A stretch of DNA of 40,777 nucleotides, from positions 1 through 40,777 of the forward strand of contig CAXMST010000001.1 in the NCBI GenBank assembly GCA_964196325.1. Direction: 5' to 3'. The notes under the pieces were generated by a model, which was not told the origin of the DNA, made no database searches, and saw only the letters and a program-made list of their open reading frames with translations. Below are positions 1 through 7,400 of this stretch, piece after piece (within the stretch, counting starts at the first letter, position 1; every line of letters starts with the position of its first letter). The position numbers and the translations under genes are program-made. Source of the DNA: CAXMST01 sp964196325 (GTDB lineage Bacteria; Actinomycetota; Thermoleophilia; Solirubrobacterales; 70-9).

Positions 1-929
1 TTGGCGAGCGCGGCCGCGAGGCCCTTCTGGGCGGGCTCGCGCTGTTCGTCGGGGAGGCCGTCGAGCATCGTCTCGAGGCCCGCCTTGAGCTTCTCCCAGA
101 TCCGCGGCACGGCGAAGAACCAGGTCGGCCGCACCTCGGGCAACGTCTCCATGATCTTGCGCGGATCGGGACAGATCGTGACCGAGACCCCCTTGACCAC
201 AGGGAGGTAGTAGTGGGCACCACGCTCGGCGATGTGAGCCGCCGGCAGCCACGAGATCACGCGGTTCTCGTCCCCCTCCGGGAACGGAATCATGTCGTCG
301 ACCGAGGAGACCAGGCTCATCAAGTTGCGGTGGGTGAGCTCCACCCCCTTCGGCGGCCCGGTGGTGCCCGAGGTGTAGATCAGGGTGAGCCCGTCGTCGG
401 GGTCGATCTGATCCGCGACGCCGTCGTCGAAGTCCGCGTCTACCGCGAGCAGTTGGTCGTAGGTGATCGTGCCGCCCTCCCCGTCGAGGGTGATCACATG
501 CTCAAGCTCGGGCAGCTCCCGCTTGGCCTTCATGAAGGTCTCGAGGAACATCTTCTCGACGACCGCGACCCTTGTTCCGGCATCGGAGCAGACGTAAGCG
601 ATCTGCTCGGGAGAGGAGGTCTGATATATCGAGAACGGGACGGCCCCGAGGGTTACGGCACCCAGATCGAGGGCCATGAACTCCGGCCGGTTGTTCAGCA
701 TCAATGCCACGGTGTCGCCCTTGCCGACGCCGAGGCTCGCGAGGCCACCGGCCGCCGCCGCCGCGCCGGCCCGTAGCTCGCTCCAGCTCGTCTCCCGTTT
801 GCCCGCGACGATCGCTCGCGCGTCGCCGAGCCGCTCGACCGTCGCATGAAAGGCCAGGGCCAGATTCGGAGCGACCAGGTCCGCCCCGGGTCCGCCGCTT
901 GCGTAGCCCTCCGACGTGCTCACTTTCAT
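1..929 (-). CDS. Long-chain acyl-CoA synthetase (AMP-binding), 3' end outside window
   Basis: The first 309 codons of an adenylate-forming enzyme that activates fatty acids to acyl-CoA through an acyl-AMP. The ATG at 929 is preceded by a good Shine-Dalgarno (GAGGAGAGG, minus strand). The ANL-family P-loop 'IYTSGTTGPPKGVELTHRN' is clear, and 'RPTWFFAVPRIWEKL' further on is typical of the long-chain (FadD15-like) branch. The C-terminal catalytic domain is beyond base 1. It lies 56 bp after the rseP stop on the same strand, so it may be cotranscribed with dxr-rseP, although the pathways do not obviously belong together. The substrate chain length cannot be read from this part. Confidence 0.9.
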   Translation of the reverse strand, partial: MKVSTSEGYASGGPGADLVAPNLALAFHATVERLGDARAIVAGKRETSWSELRAGAAAAAGGLASLGVGKGDTVALMLNNRPEFMALDLGAVTLGAVPFSIYQTSSPEQIAYVCSDAGTRVAVVEKMFLETFMKAKRELPELEHVITLDGEGGTITYDQLLAVDADFDDGVADQIDPDDGLTLIYTSGTTGPPKGVELTHRNLMSLVSSVDDMIPFPEGDENRVISWLPAAHIAERGAHYYLPVVKGVSVTICPDPRKIMETLPEVRPTWFFAVPRIWEKLKAGLETMLDGLPDEQREPAQKGLAAALA

Positions 930-985
930 CCGATCCTCTCCTCAGCCTCGGTGCCAGAAAGTTCGCCTTGAAAGCTACCGCACCC

Positions 986-2113
986 TCAGCGCACGTTGAA
1001 ACCGTCCCCGGTGATCCGATCGATGTCGTTGTTGAGTCCGATCACGAACAGTGCTAAGACCAGGGCAAAGCCGATGAAGCTGGCCCGCTCCATCGTTGCC
1101 AGCGCCGGCCGACGCCCGCGCACCTTCTCGATCAGGCTCCAAAAGATGTGGCCGCCGTCGAGGGGCAGGAACGGGAGCAGGTTGATCAGGCCCAGGGAGA
1201 GGCTGATCACGCCGAGCACGAACAGCGCCTGCCGGGAGTCGAACTCGAAGCTCTGACGGGTCACCTCGGTGGCGCCGACCACGCCGGTTATCTCCTTGCG
1301 CCGCTCGGGGTCGAGGATCCGGGAGAAGGTCGTCGCGGTGCGGCTGGCGATGAACCAGGCAGTGTCGACCGAGTACTCGGCGGAGGTGCCGAGACCCTGC
1401 CGCTCGCGCTCGCCGACATAGCCGAAGCCGATTCGCATCGCGGGCTCGGCCCCGAGCTCGGCCTCAGCCTCGGTCGGCACGTCGTAGACCGGCGTCACCT
1501 CGACCTCGCGAGGCTCGCCGCCCCGCTCGACTGTGAGGGCGACCGCGCTGGTTGCTTCACACCCGTCGGTCAGCTCCCCGGCGCACTCGTGATCGCCGAT
1601 CAGGCCGCTGACCTCGTCGGTCAGGGCCTCGCCGCGCAGGTTGCTGACATCGGTGCCGTCGACGGCGACGAGTCGGTCGCCGCGCTCGAGGACCGCGCCG
1701 GCCGGCAGGTCGTCGGCGACCCGGCCGACCTCGTTGGTGGTCTCACCGTCGAGCCCGAAGCCGCCGGCGATCGCGAAGAAGATCACGAAGGCGAGCACGA
1801 TGTTGACGAAGGGGCCCGCGGCGATCACGAAGATCCGCTTCCAGACCGGCTGCCGGTAGTAAGCGCGGTCGGCGATCTCCTCCGGGATCTCCTCCTCGGG
1901 GTTCATGCCGGTGATCTTCACGAAGCCGCCGAGCGGGATCGCCCCGATCCCATACTCGGTCTCCCCCCGCTTGATGCTGAACAGCTTCGGGGGAAAGAAC
2001 AGGAAGAAGCGCTCGACTCTCATGCCCACGGCCTTGGCAGCGAAGAAGTGGCCGGCCTCGTGCAGGACGACGAGCGTCGCGAAGCCGCCGATCGCCAGCA
2101 CCCAGGCGCTCAT
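986..2113 (-). CDS. rseP: Site-2 zinc metalloprotease, RseP/M50 family
   Basis: An intramembrane protease of 375 aa that would cleave membrane-bound anti-sigma factors or leftover signal peptides inside the bilayer. The first helix carries the zinc motif HEAGH (H18, E19, H22). The third ligand lies in 'NLLPFLPLDGGH' near residue 319. One PDZ-like domain lies between them (about 120-220). Hydrophobic helices occur at about 1-15, 95-115, 295-315 and 345-360. The ATG start overlaps the dxr stop by four bases (ATGA), so translation is probably coupled. The dxr-rseP order is common in bacteria. The natural substrate is not evident, since no sigma/anti-sigma pair is present here. Confidence 0.95.
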   Translation of the reverse strand: MSAWVLAIGGFATLVVLHEAGHFFAAKAVGMRVERFFLFFPPKLFSIKRGETEYGIGAIPLGGFVKITGMNPEEEIPEEIADRAYYRQPVWKRIFVIAAGPFVNIVLAFVIFFAIAGGFGLDGETTNEVGRVADDLPAGAVLERGDRLVAVDGTDVSNLRGEALTDEVSGLIGDHECAGELTDGCEATSAVALTVERGGEPREVEVTPVYDVPTEAEAELGAEPAMRIGFGYVGERERQGLGTSAEYSVDTAWFIASRTATTFSRILDPERRKEITGVVGATEVTRQSFEFDSRQALFVLGVISLSLGLINLLPFLPLDGGHIFWSLIEKVRGRRPALATMERASFIGFALVLALFVIGLNNDIDRITGDGFNVR

Positions 2114-3279
2114 CGTGGGCCGCCGTTGACCCGGCCGGCGTCCGAAAGCTGACTTGCCTCGGCCTCGGCGCAGCGGCGAGCCCGCTCATCAGCCTCGAAC
2201 AGGTGCTCGAAATGGGTCGGCTGCTGCGCCGGCAGACTGGCGAGGGTGCGCTCGACGACCTCGGCGATCGAGCCAAACGGAAGCCGGTCGTCGAGGAATG
2301 CCCCGACGGCCACCTCGTTGGCAGCGTTCAGCGTGCAGGGTGCGGTGCCGCCTTCGCGCCCCGCCTCCTGGGCCAGACGCAGACACGGGAAGGTCTCCGT
2401 ATCGGGCTCCTCGAAGGTCAGCGCCCCGACCTGCGCCAGATCCAGCGTCGGCACCGGAAGATCGGCCCGGTCCGGGTGGTGCAGGGCGTAGGAGATCGGC
2501 ACCCTCATGTCGGGATGGCCGAGGTGGGCCAGAGTGGCGCCGTCGTTGAGGTGGACCAGGGAGTGGATCAGCGACTGTGGGTGCACGACCACGTCGATCC
2601 GATCGTAGGCGATCCCGAACAGGTGGTGGGCCTCGATCAGCTCCAGTCCTTTGTTCATCAGCGTCGCGGAGTCGATCGTGATCTTGCCGCCCATCTTCCA
2701 GGTCGGATGCGAGAGGGCCTGCTCACGGGTCACCGTGCTGAGGTCGGTGCGACCGCGGAACGGTCCGCCTGAGGCGGTCAGGACCAAGCGGGTGACCGTG
2801 CCCGGCTGCTCCGCCGCGATCAGCTGGTGCAGCGCCGAGTGCTCGGAGTCGACCGGGATGATTCGGGCGTCACTTGCCTCGGCCAGCGCAGTTACCAATT
2901 CGCCGCCGACGACGAGACTCTCCTTGTTGGCCAACGCCAGGTCCACCCCGGCGCTGAGCGTGGCGATCGTCGGGCCGAGCCCGGCCGAGCCGACGATCGC
3001 GTTCAGCACCAGGTCGGGGGCGCTGCGTTCGATCAGCTCGCGGACGCCGGCCTCACCGGCAAGAACCTCCCCCCTCCAGGCGCTGCGTGCCTGGGCTGCA
3101 GCCTCGTCCTCCGCGAGGGCGACGATCGGAACCCCGTGCTCGCCGGCCTGCCGGACAACGAGCGCCGCATTGGTGCCGGCGCTGAGCCCGACCGCGCGCA
3201 GCTCGTCGCTGCGCCCGATCACATCGAGCGCCTGCACGCCAATCGACCCGGTCGAGCCGAGAATCAACACCCTCTTCAT
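2110..3279 (-). CDS. dxr: 1-deoxy-D-xylulose-5-phosphate reductoisomerase
   Basis: Catalyses the NADPH-dependent conversion of DXP to MEP, the committed step of the non-mevalonate isoprenoid pathway, in the cytosol. The 389-aa length is normal. Visible motifs are the N-terminal nucleotide-binding loop 'GSTGSIG', 'NKESLV', the metal/substrate motif 'PVDSEHSA', 'SGGPFRGR', the flexible-loop region 'HPTWKMGGKITIDSAT' and 'MNKGLELIEAHHLF'. The cluster also holds uppS and cdsA, which use the isoprenoid and phospholipid products. The ATG has no Shine-Dalgarno. A TAGACT hexamer lies 9 nt upstream, suggesting a leaderless dxr-rseP transcript separate from the pyrH-cdsA block. Confidence 0.97.
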   Translation of the reverse strand: MKRVLILGSTGSIGVQALDVIGRSDELRAVGLSAGTNAALVVRQAGEHGVPIVALAEDEAAAQARSAWRGEVLAGEAGVRELIERSAPDLVLNAIVGSAGLGPTIATLSAGVDLALANKESLVVGGELVTALAEASDARIIPVDSEHSALHQLIAAEQPGTVTRLVLTASGGPFRGRTDLSTVTREQALSHPTWKMGGKITIDSATLMNKGLELIEAHHLFGIAYDRIDVVVHPQSLIHSLVHLNDGATLAHLGHPDMRVPISYALHHPDRADLPVPTLDLAQVGALTFEEPDTETFPCLRLAQEAGREGGTAPCTLNAANEVAVGAFLDDRLPFGSIAEVVERTLASLPAQQPTHFEHLFEADERARRCAEAEASQLSDAGRVNGGPR

Positions 3280-3288
3280 CGCCGAGGG

Positions 3289-3294
3289 AGTCTA
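3289..3294 (-). promoter_or_regulatory. Predicted -10 element of a leaderless dxr promoter
   Basis: The minus strand reads TAGACT, then 9 nt, then the dxr ATG. The hexamer fits the actinobacterial TANNNT -10 pattern, and the first transcribed base would fall on or next to the start codon. No Shine-Dalgarno lies between. No convincing -35 was found (TTTAGG is the nearest candidate). Confidence 0.45.
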
Positions 3295-3419
3295 GGGCGA
3301 GCCCTATGCGGGCCCTAAAGCCGTTTAGGCAGCAGCTGGTGCCGCCTCGGACTTGTGGCGGCGACCGGGCGGACCGCCGATCATCCAGATTCGGAGAACC
3401 GCAACTGAGGAGACGAGCG

Positions 3420-3799
3420 ATGAGTGAGCAAAAACCCCTGGTCACCGGGACCGACTTCGTCTGTCTACCCACAGAGGACATCGAGCGGGCGGCCGAGTTC
3501 TACGAGAACGTGCTCGGCCTCGAGCGCTCGATCCAGTGGGGCGAGTATCCGGCGGTCGAGTTCGAGACCGGCGGGGCGACCCTGGCCCTGATGCAGTCCG
3601 AGGCCTTCGGCCGCGAGTTCCAGCCGCACAGCATGGCGGTCACGTTGCGCGTCGAGGACTTCGACGGAGCCCGCGGCGAACTCGAGGCCCGCGGGGTTGA
3701 GCTGGGCGAGACGATCGACTCTGGCGTCTGCAAGCAGGCCTACTTCACCGACACCGACGCAACGCTCTTGGCATCCACCAGCGCTACGAGCCGCGCTAG
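3420..3799 (+). pseudogene. VOC/glyoxalase-fold protein with one-base frameshift
   Basis: A small vicinal-oxygen-chelate protein. The start at ATG 3420 has a good Shine-Dalgarno (TGAGGAG). The frame gives a standard VOC fold: 'FVCLPTEDIERAAEFYENVLGL' (split here as FVCLPTEDIERAAEFYE and NVLGL), 'VEFETGGATLALM', 'MAVTLRVEDFDGARGELEARG' (quoted as MAVTLRVEDFDGARG and ELEARG) and then 'KQAYFTDTD'. At about 3759 the frame goes wrong. Moving to the next frame restores the expected VOC ending 'NALGIHQRYEPR' and a TAG at 3797-3799, 13 bp before the convergent cdsA stop. One missing G (GACGCAAC where GACGGCAAC is expected) explains it. Repaired length would be 126 aa, normal for the family. Unrepaired, the frame runs antisense through cdsA to 4109. 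It could be a true frameshift or a sequencing error. The substrate is unknown. Confidence 0.8.
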
Positions 3800-3812
3800 C
3801 CGGAAGCAGACG

Positions 3813-4766
3813 CTAGAAGACGATCGCCAAGCTCAAGTAATAGCCGGCCACCACGGTGAACAGAACGGCGTCGAGTCGGTCGAGCAAGCCGCCGTGTGGG
3901 CCGAAGACGTTGCCCGAGTCCTTGACGTCGAGGTCGCGCTTGATCACGGACTCGAACAGATCGCCTATCGGGGCGAGGAGGGCGATCACCAGGCCCATCA
4001 GCAGGGCGTCGGTGCCCGAGAGCCAGTCCTGGTAGAGACCCGCCAGCCAGAAGCCGGCGACACCGCCGATCACGCCAGCGACCAGCCCCTCGATCGTCTT
4101 GTTCGGTGAGATCACCGGGGCCAGGGGCCGACGCCCGATCGCGCGACCGCCGAGGTAGGCGAAGGTGTCGGCGAGGAAGGTCGCGACCAGGACGTCGACG
4201 ACCAGCGCGGCGCCGTGGTCGGGCAGGTCCCGGAGCAAGACCGCATGGGCGAACGGGATCACAATCCAGACCACTCCGAAGACGGTCACCGCCATCGAGA
4301 AGGTGACGTTGCGCAGCGAGCCGCGAGCGATCACGAAGCCGAGCATCACCGGGAAGAACGCGACCCCGGCGATCACCATCTGAAAGCTGCCGCCGAAGTG
4401 CGCGGCGGCGATCATCGCGGCGGCGGCGCCCAGCGCGACCAGCCGGAAGGGCTGGGCGCGATCGGTCATCCGGAAAAACTCGGTCAGGCCGATCCAGGCG
4501 AAGATGATCATTGTCGCGGCGAAGACCTCGCCACCGACCACGACCACGGTCACCGCCAGCGCGATCAGGGGAATCGCCCAGAGCAGCCGCGACATCGTTT
4601 CCGAGAGTCGCATCGTTGGACGGCCCCGCCGCTTCTTCTTGCCGGCCGGTGGAGGCTGCTCGGGCCGTGGGCTCGGCATCGCCACTGCGTCCTCGGGATC
4701 GCTACGGGGAGGCGGCCCCGGCTTACTGCCCGGGCGGCGACTTCGGGGTCGTTGTGGGAAATCCAT
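3813..4766 (-). CDS. cdsA: Phosphatidate cytidylyltransferase
   Basis: An integral membrane enzyme that makes CDP-diacylglycerol from phosphatidic acid and CTP, the branch point for phospholipids. The C-terminal family signature is complete: 'KRDLDVKDSGNVFGPHGG' followed by 'LLDRLDAVLF'. It is preceded by 'SPNKTIEGLVAGVIGG'. There are about eight hydrophobic segments after residue 50. The first 50 residues are Pro/Arg/Lys-rich and cytosolic. A later start (Met30 or Met52) is possible because the Shine-Dalgarno at 4766 is weak. It follows uppS by 13 bp on the same strand, in the common frr-uppS-cdsA order. Confidence 0.95.
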   Translation of the reverse strand: MDFPQRPRSRRPGSKPGPPPRSDPEDAVAMPSPRPEQPPPAGKKKRRGRPTMRLSETMSRLLWAIPLIALAVTVVVVGGEVFAATMIIFAWIGLTEFFRMTDRAQPFRLVALGAAAAMIAAAHFGGSFQMVIAGVAFFPVMLGFVIARGSLRNVTFSMAVTVFGVVWIVIPFAHAVLLRDLPDHGAALVVDVLVATFLADTFAYLGGRAIGRRPLAPVISPNKTIEGLVAGVIGGVAGFWLAGLYQDWLSGTDALLMGLVIALLAPIGDLFESVIKRDLDVKDSGNVFGPHGGLLDRLDAVLFTVVAGYYLSLAIVF

Positions 4767-4779
4767 CGAGCCGCTGAAT

Positions 4780-5460
4780 CTAGTCGCGAGCGCCGAATCG
4801 ACGCTTGCGGGAGGCGAACTCCGCCAGCGCCGCCTGCAGGGCCCCGAGATCGAAGTCCGGCCAGAGCAGCTCGGTGAAGATCAGCTCGGAGTAGGCGCTC
4901 TGCCAGAGCAGAAAGTTGGAGAGCCGCTCCTCACCGCTGGTCCTGATGAGCAGATCGGGCTCGCTCATCTCGGGTGCGTAGAGGAGCTTGCTGAAGGCCT
5001 CCTCCCCACCCCCCTCATAGCGCTCAGCGGCGTCGAGGATTTCGGCTCGCCCGCCGTAGTTGAAGGCGACGAACAGGGTCATCCGTTCGTTCCCGTCCGT
5101 CTTCTCCTCCGCCCAGTTCATCTGCCGCTGCAGCTCGGCCGAGACCTGTTCGCGGCGGCCCACGAAGCGCATCCGCACGCCCTCCTCGTCGAGCTCCGGG
5201 GTCTCGGTCGCGATCAGCTCGGCGAACATCGCCATCAGCCCCTCGACCTCGGCCCGCGGGCGGGACCAGTTCTCGGTCGAGAAGGCGTAGACCGTGAGCT
5301 CCGCCAGGCCCAGCCGCGCCGCGTCCTTGACAATCTGCTTCAGGGCCCGGGCACCCTCGCGGTGTCCCTCGAGGATCGCCAGCCCCCGCTGCTTCGCCCA
5401 GCGGGCGTTGCCGTCCATGATGATCGCCACGGTCCTCGCGGCGAGTGGCTCGGCGCTCAA
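4780..5460 (-). CDS. uppS: Isoprenyl (undecaprenyl) diphosphate synthase
   Basis: A cis-prenyltransferase that extends farnesyl diphosphate with isopentenyl diphosphate to make the lipid carrier for cell-wall synthesis. The 226 aa include the first conserved region 'IIMDGNARWAKQRG' (catalytic Asp), 'STENW', 'FNYGGRAEI' and the C-terminal 'DLLIRTSGEERLSNFLLWQ'. The start is a TTG overlapping the frr stop (TTGA). An internal GTG ten codons later is an alternative. Product chain length cannot be decided from sequence alone. It sits with dxr and cdsA in one membrane-precursor cluster. Confidence 0.95.
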   Translation of the reverse strand: MSAEPLAARTVAIIMDGNARWAKQRGLAILEGHREGARALKQIVKDAARLGLAELTVYAFSTENWSRPRAEVEGLMAMFAELIATETPELDEEGVRMRFVGRREQVSAELQRQMNWAEEKTDGNERMTLFVAFNYGGRAEILDAAERYEGGGEEAFSKLLYAPEMSEPDLLIRTSGEERLSNFLLWQSAYSELIFTELLWPDFDLGALQAALAEFASRKRRFGARD

Positions 5461-6014
5461 ACCGTGAGGATTTCTTCTTCTTTGGCCTTCATCAGGGCGT
5501 CGATCTCGCCGACCGCGCCGTCGGTGACCTTCTGGAGCTGCTCCTCGGCCCGACGCTCCTGATCCTCGCCCACCTCGCCCTCGCTCTTCAGCTCGCGCAG
5601 GTCCGACATCACGTCGCGGCGGATGTTGCGCACGGCGATCCGCCCCTCCTCGGCGACCGAGTGCAGCATCCGCACCATCTCCTTGCGTCGCTCCTCGGTC
5701 AGCTCGGGCACCTGAAGGCGAATCACATTGCCGTCGTTGCTCGGGGTCACGCCGATGTCGGCGTCGATGATCGACTTCTCGATCATGCTGATCGCGCTCT
5801 TGTCGTAGGGCGTCAGGGTCAGCAGCCGGGCATCGGTGGTCGCGATGTTGGCGAGTTGGTTGAGCGGCGTCTCGGCGCCGTAGTAGTCGACCACGATCCG
5901 ATCGAGCAGATGTGGGGAAGCGCGTCCGGTGCGCACGGTCGCCATCTCCCCCTTATTCGACTCCACGGACTTGCTCATCCGTTCGTCGGCATCCGCCAGT
6001 AGCTCTTCAATCAT
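5457..6014 (-). CDS. frr: Ribosome recycling factor
   Basis: With EF-G, it splits the post-termination ribosome. The 185-aa length is exact for the family. The N-terminal helix has 'ADERMSKSVESNKGEMATVRTGRA' (seen as ADERMSKSV and MATVRTGRASPHLLD). 'VRLQVPELTEERRKEMVRMLH' appears here as 'IRLQVPELTEERRKEMV', and 'VAVRNIRRD' as 'IAVRNIRRD'. The ATG start shares one base with the pyrH stop (TGATG), and its stop overlaps the uppS start. This is the classic rpsB-tsf-pyrH-frr run. Confidence 0.97.
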   Translation of the reverse strand: MIEELLADADERMSKSVESNKGEMATVRTGRASPHLLDRIVVDYYGAETPLNQLANIATTDARLLTLTPYDKSAISMIEKSIIDADIGVTPSNDGNVIRLQVPELTEERRKEMVRMLHSVAEEGRIAVRNIRRDVMSDLRELKSEGEVGEDQERRAEEQLQKVTDGAVGEIDALMKAKEEEILTV

Positions 6015-6748
6015 CAGCCGTCTCCCTCTTCGGCGACCAGCGTGCCCACTCGTTCTCCGCGCACGATCCTACCTATGTTGGATTCATCCGCCATGTTGAA
6101 GACGTGGATCGGCAGGCCGTTTTCCATGCAGAGCGACAGCGCCGTCGAGTCCATCACGCGCAGGCCGCGCTCGATCGCCTCACGATGGCTGATCCGGGGC
6201 AGCATCTTGGCGTCGGGCACGTCGTCCGGATCGGCGTCATAGACGCCCTCCACCCCGTGCTTGGCCATCAATATCGCTTCCGCGTGGATCTCCAGGGCGC
6301 GCAGCGCCGCCGCCGTATCGGTGGTGAAGAACGGATTGCCGGTTCCTGCCGCGAAGATCACGATCCGGCCCTTCTCGAGGTGCCGCATCGCCCGTCGACG
6401 AATGTAGGGCTCGGCGACCTCGGTCACGTCGATCGCGGAGAGCACCCGCGTGTTGGCTCCTTGCTTTTCGAGCGCGTCCTGAAGCGTGAGGGCGTTGAGC
6501 ACCGTGGCGAGCATCCCCATGTAGTCGGCCGTTGCACGGTCCATGCCGGCTGCCACGCCCGTCAAGCCGCGGTAGATGTTCCCCGCGCCGACCACGATCG
6601 CGATCTCCAGGCCGGTTTGGCGTACGGCCGCGATCTCTGCGGCGATCCGTTCGAGCCGCTCGGGGTCGGTTCCATACTGGAGGGAGCCCATCAGGGCTTC
6701 CCCCGAGAGCTTCAGCAGGACCCGGTCGAATGCACGGTCGTTGGCCAT
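6014..6748 (-). CDS. pyrH: UMP kinase
   Basis: Phosphorylates UMP to UDP as a hexamer regulated by GTP and UTP. It is 244 aa from the ATG at 6748, chosen because it has a strong Shine-Dalgarno (GAGGAG) and starts 'MANDRAFDRVLLKLSGEAL'. The open frame extends further upstream without homology. Amino-acid-kinase motifs visible are 'KLSGEALMG', 'GAGNIYRG', 'DYMGMLATVLNALTLQDAL', 'GTGNPFFTTDTAA' and 'KHGVEGVYDADP'. It lies 40 bp after tsf and abuts frr. Confidence 0.97.
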   Translation of the reverse strand: MANDRAFDRVLLKLSGEALMGSLQYGTDPERLERIAAEIAAVRQTGLEIAIVVGAGNIYRGLTGVAAGMDRATADYMGMLATVLNALTLQDALEKQGANTRVLSAIDVTEVAEPYIRRRAMRHLEKGRIVIFAAGTGNPFFTTDTAAALRALEIHAEAILMAKHGVEGVYDADPDDVPDAKMLPRISHREAIERGLRVMDSTALSLCMENGLPIHVFNMADESNIGRIVRGERVGTLVAEEGDG

Positions 6749-6788
6749 CGGTGCTCCTCGCGACACAGTTGCCGGCTGCGGCAGGGCC

Positions 6789-7400
6789 TCAGTCGTCCGC
6801 GCCGACGGCGAAGCGGGCGAAGCGGGCGATGACGATGTTCTCGCCGGTCGCAGCGGCCGCCTCGGCCCGCAGCTCCTCGATCGTCTTGCCATCGTGCTTG
6901 TCGCCGTTGACGTGCGCCTGCTCCAACAGCACGACCTCTTTGCGCCACTTGGCCAGCTGACCCTCAACGATCTTGTCGCGCACCTGCTCGGGTTTGCCGT
7001 CCTCCGCCGCCTTCTGCTCGAACACCGTGCGCTCCGCCGCCTCCGCGGCCGGATCGATCTCCGCGGCGGAGACGTACTTGGGGGCCGCGGCTGCGATGTG
7101 CAGCGCGATCTCCTTGCCGAAGGCCTGGAAATCGTCGTTACGCGCGACGAAGTCCGTCTCGCACTGGACCTCGACCATCACGCCGACCCTACCGTTGGCG
7201 TGGATGTAGGAGCTGATCGTCCCTTCGCCGGTGGAGCGCCCGGCGCGCTTGGCCGCCGATGCCTGGCCCTTGATGCGTAGAACCTCGATCGCCCGGTCCA
7301 TGTCGCCTTCGGCCTCGGAGAGTGCGGCCTTACAGTCCATAATCGCCGCGCCGGTCCGCTCCCGCAGAGCCTTGACGTCGGCTGCCGCGACCGCGCTCAC
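6789..7400 (-). CDS. tsf: Elongation factor Ts
   Basis: The guanine-nucleotide exchange factor for EF-Tu. The UBA-like N-terminus 'VKALRERTGAAIMDCKAAL' and the core 'TDFVARNDDF' (EF-Tu-binding TDFV) are present. At 203 aa this is the short, Thermus-like form with one core subdomain, compared with about 270-285 aa in most bacteria. The GTG start overlaps the rpsB stop (GTGA), so expression is coupled to S2. Confidence 0.96.
   Translation of the reverse strand: MSAVAAADVKALRERTGAAIMDCKAALSEAEGDMDRAIEVLRIKGQASAAKRAGRSTGEGTISSYIHANGRVGVMVEVQCETDFVARNDDFQAFGKEIALHIAAAAPKYVSAAEIDPAAEAAERTVFEQKAAEDGKPEQVRDKIVEGQLAKWRKEVVLLEQAHVNGDKHDGKTIEELRAEAAAATGENIVIARFARFAVGADD

Noticed and set aside
281..297. 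ATGATTCCGTTCCCGG on the minus strand resembles the stop-linked repeat core
   Set aside because: It lies inside the acyl-CoA synthetase coding sequence (MIPFPEG), needs a one-base gap to align, and lacks the TAGATGA start. Chance similarity.
3800..4109. Continuation of the VOC reading frame antisense through cdsA
   Set aside because: It has no homology and is the exact complement of the cdsA coding region; the frame is open only because of high GC.
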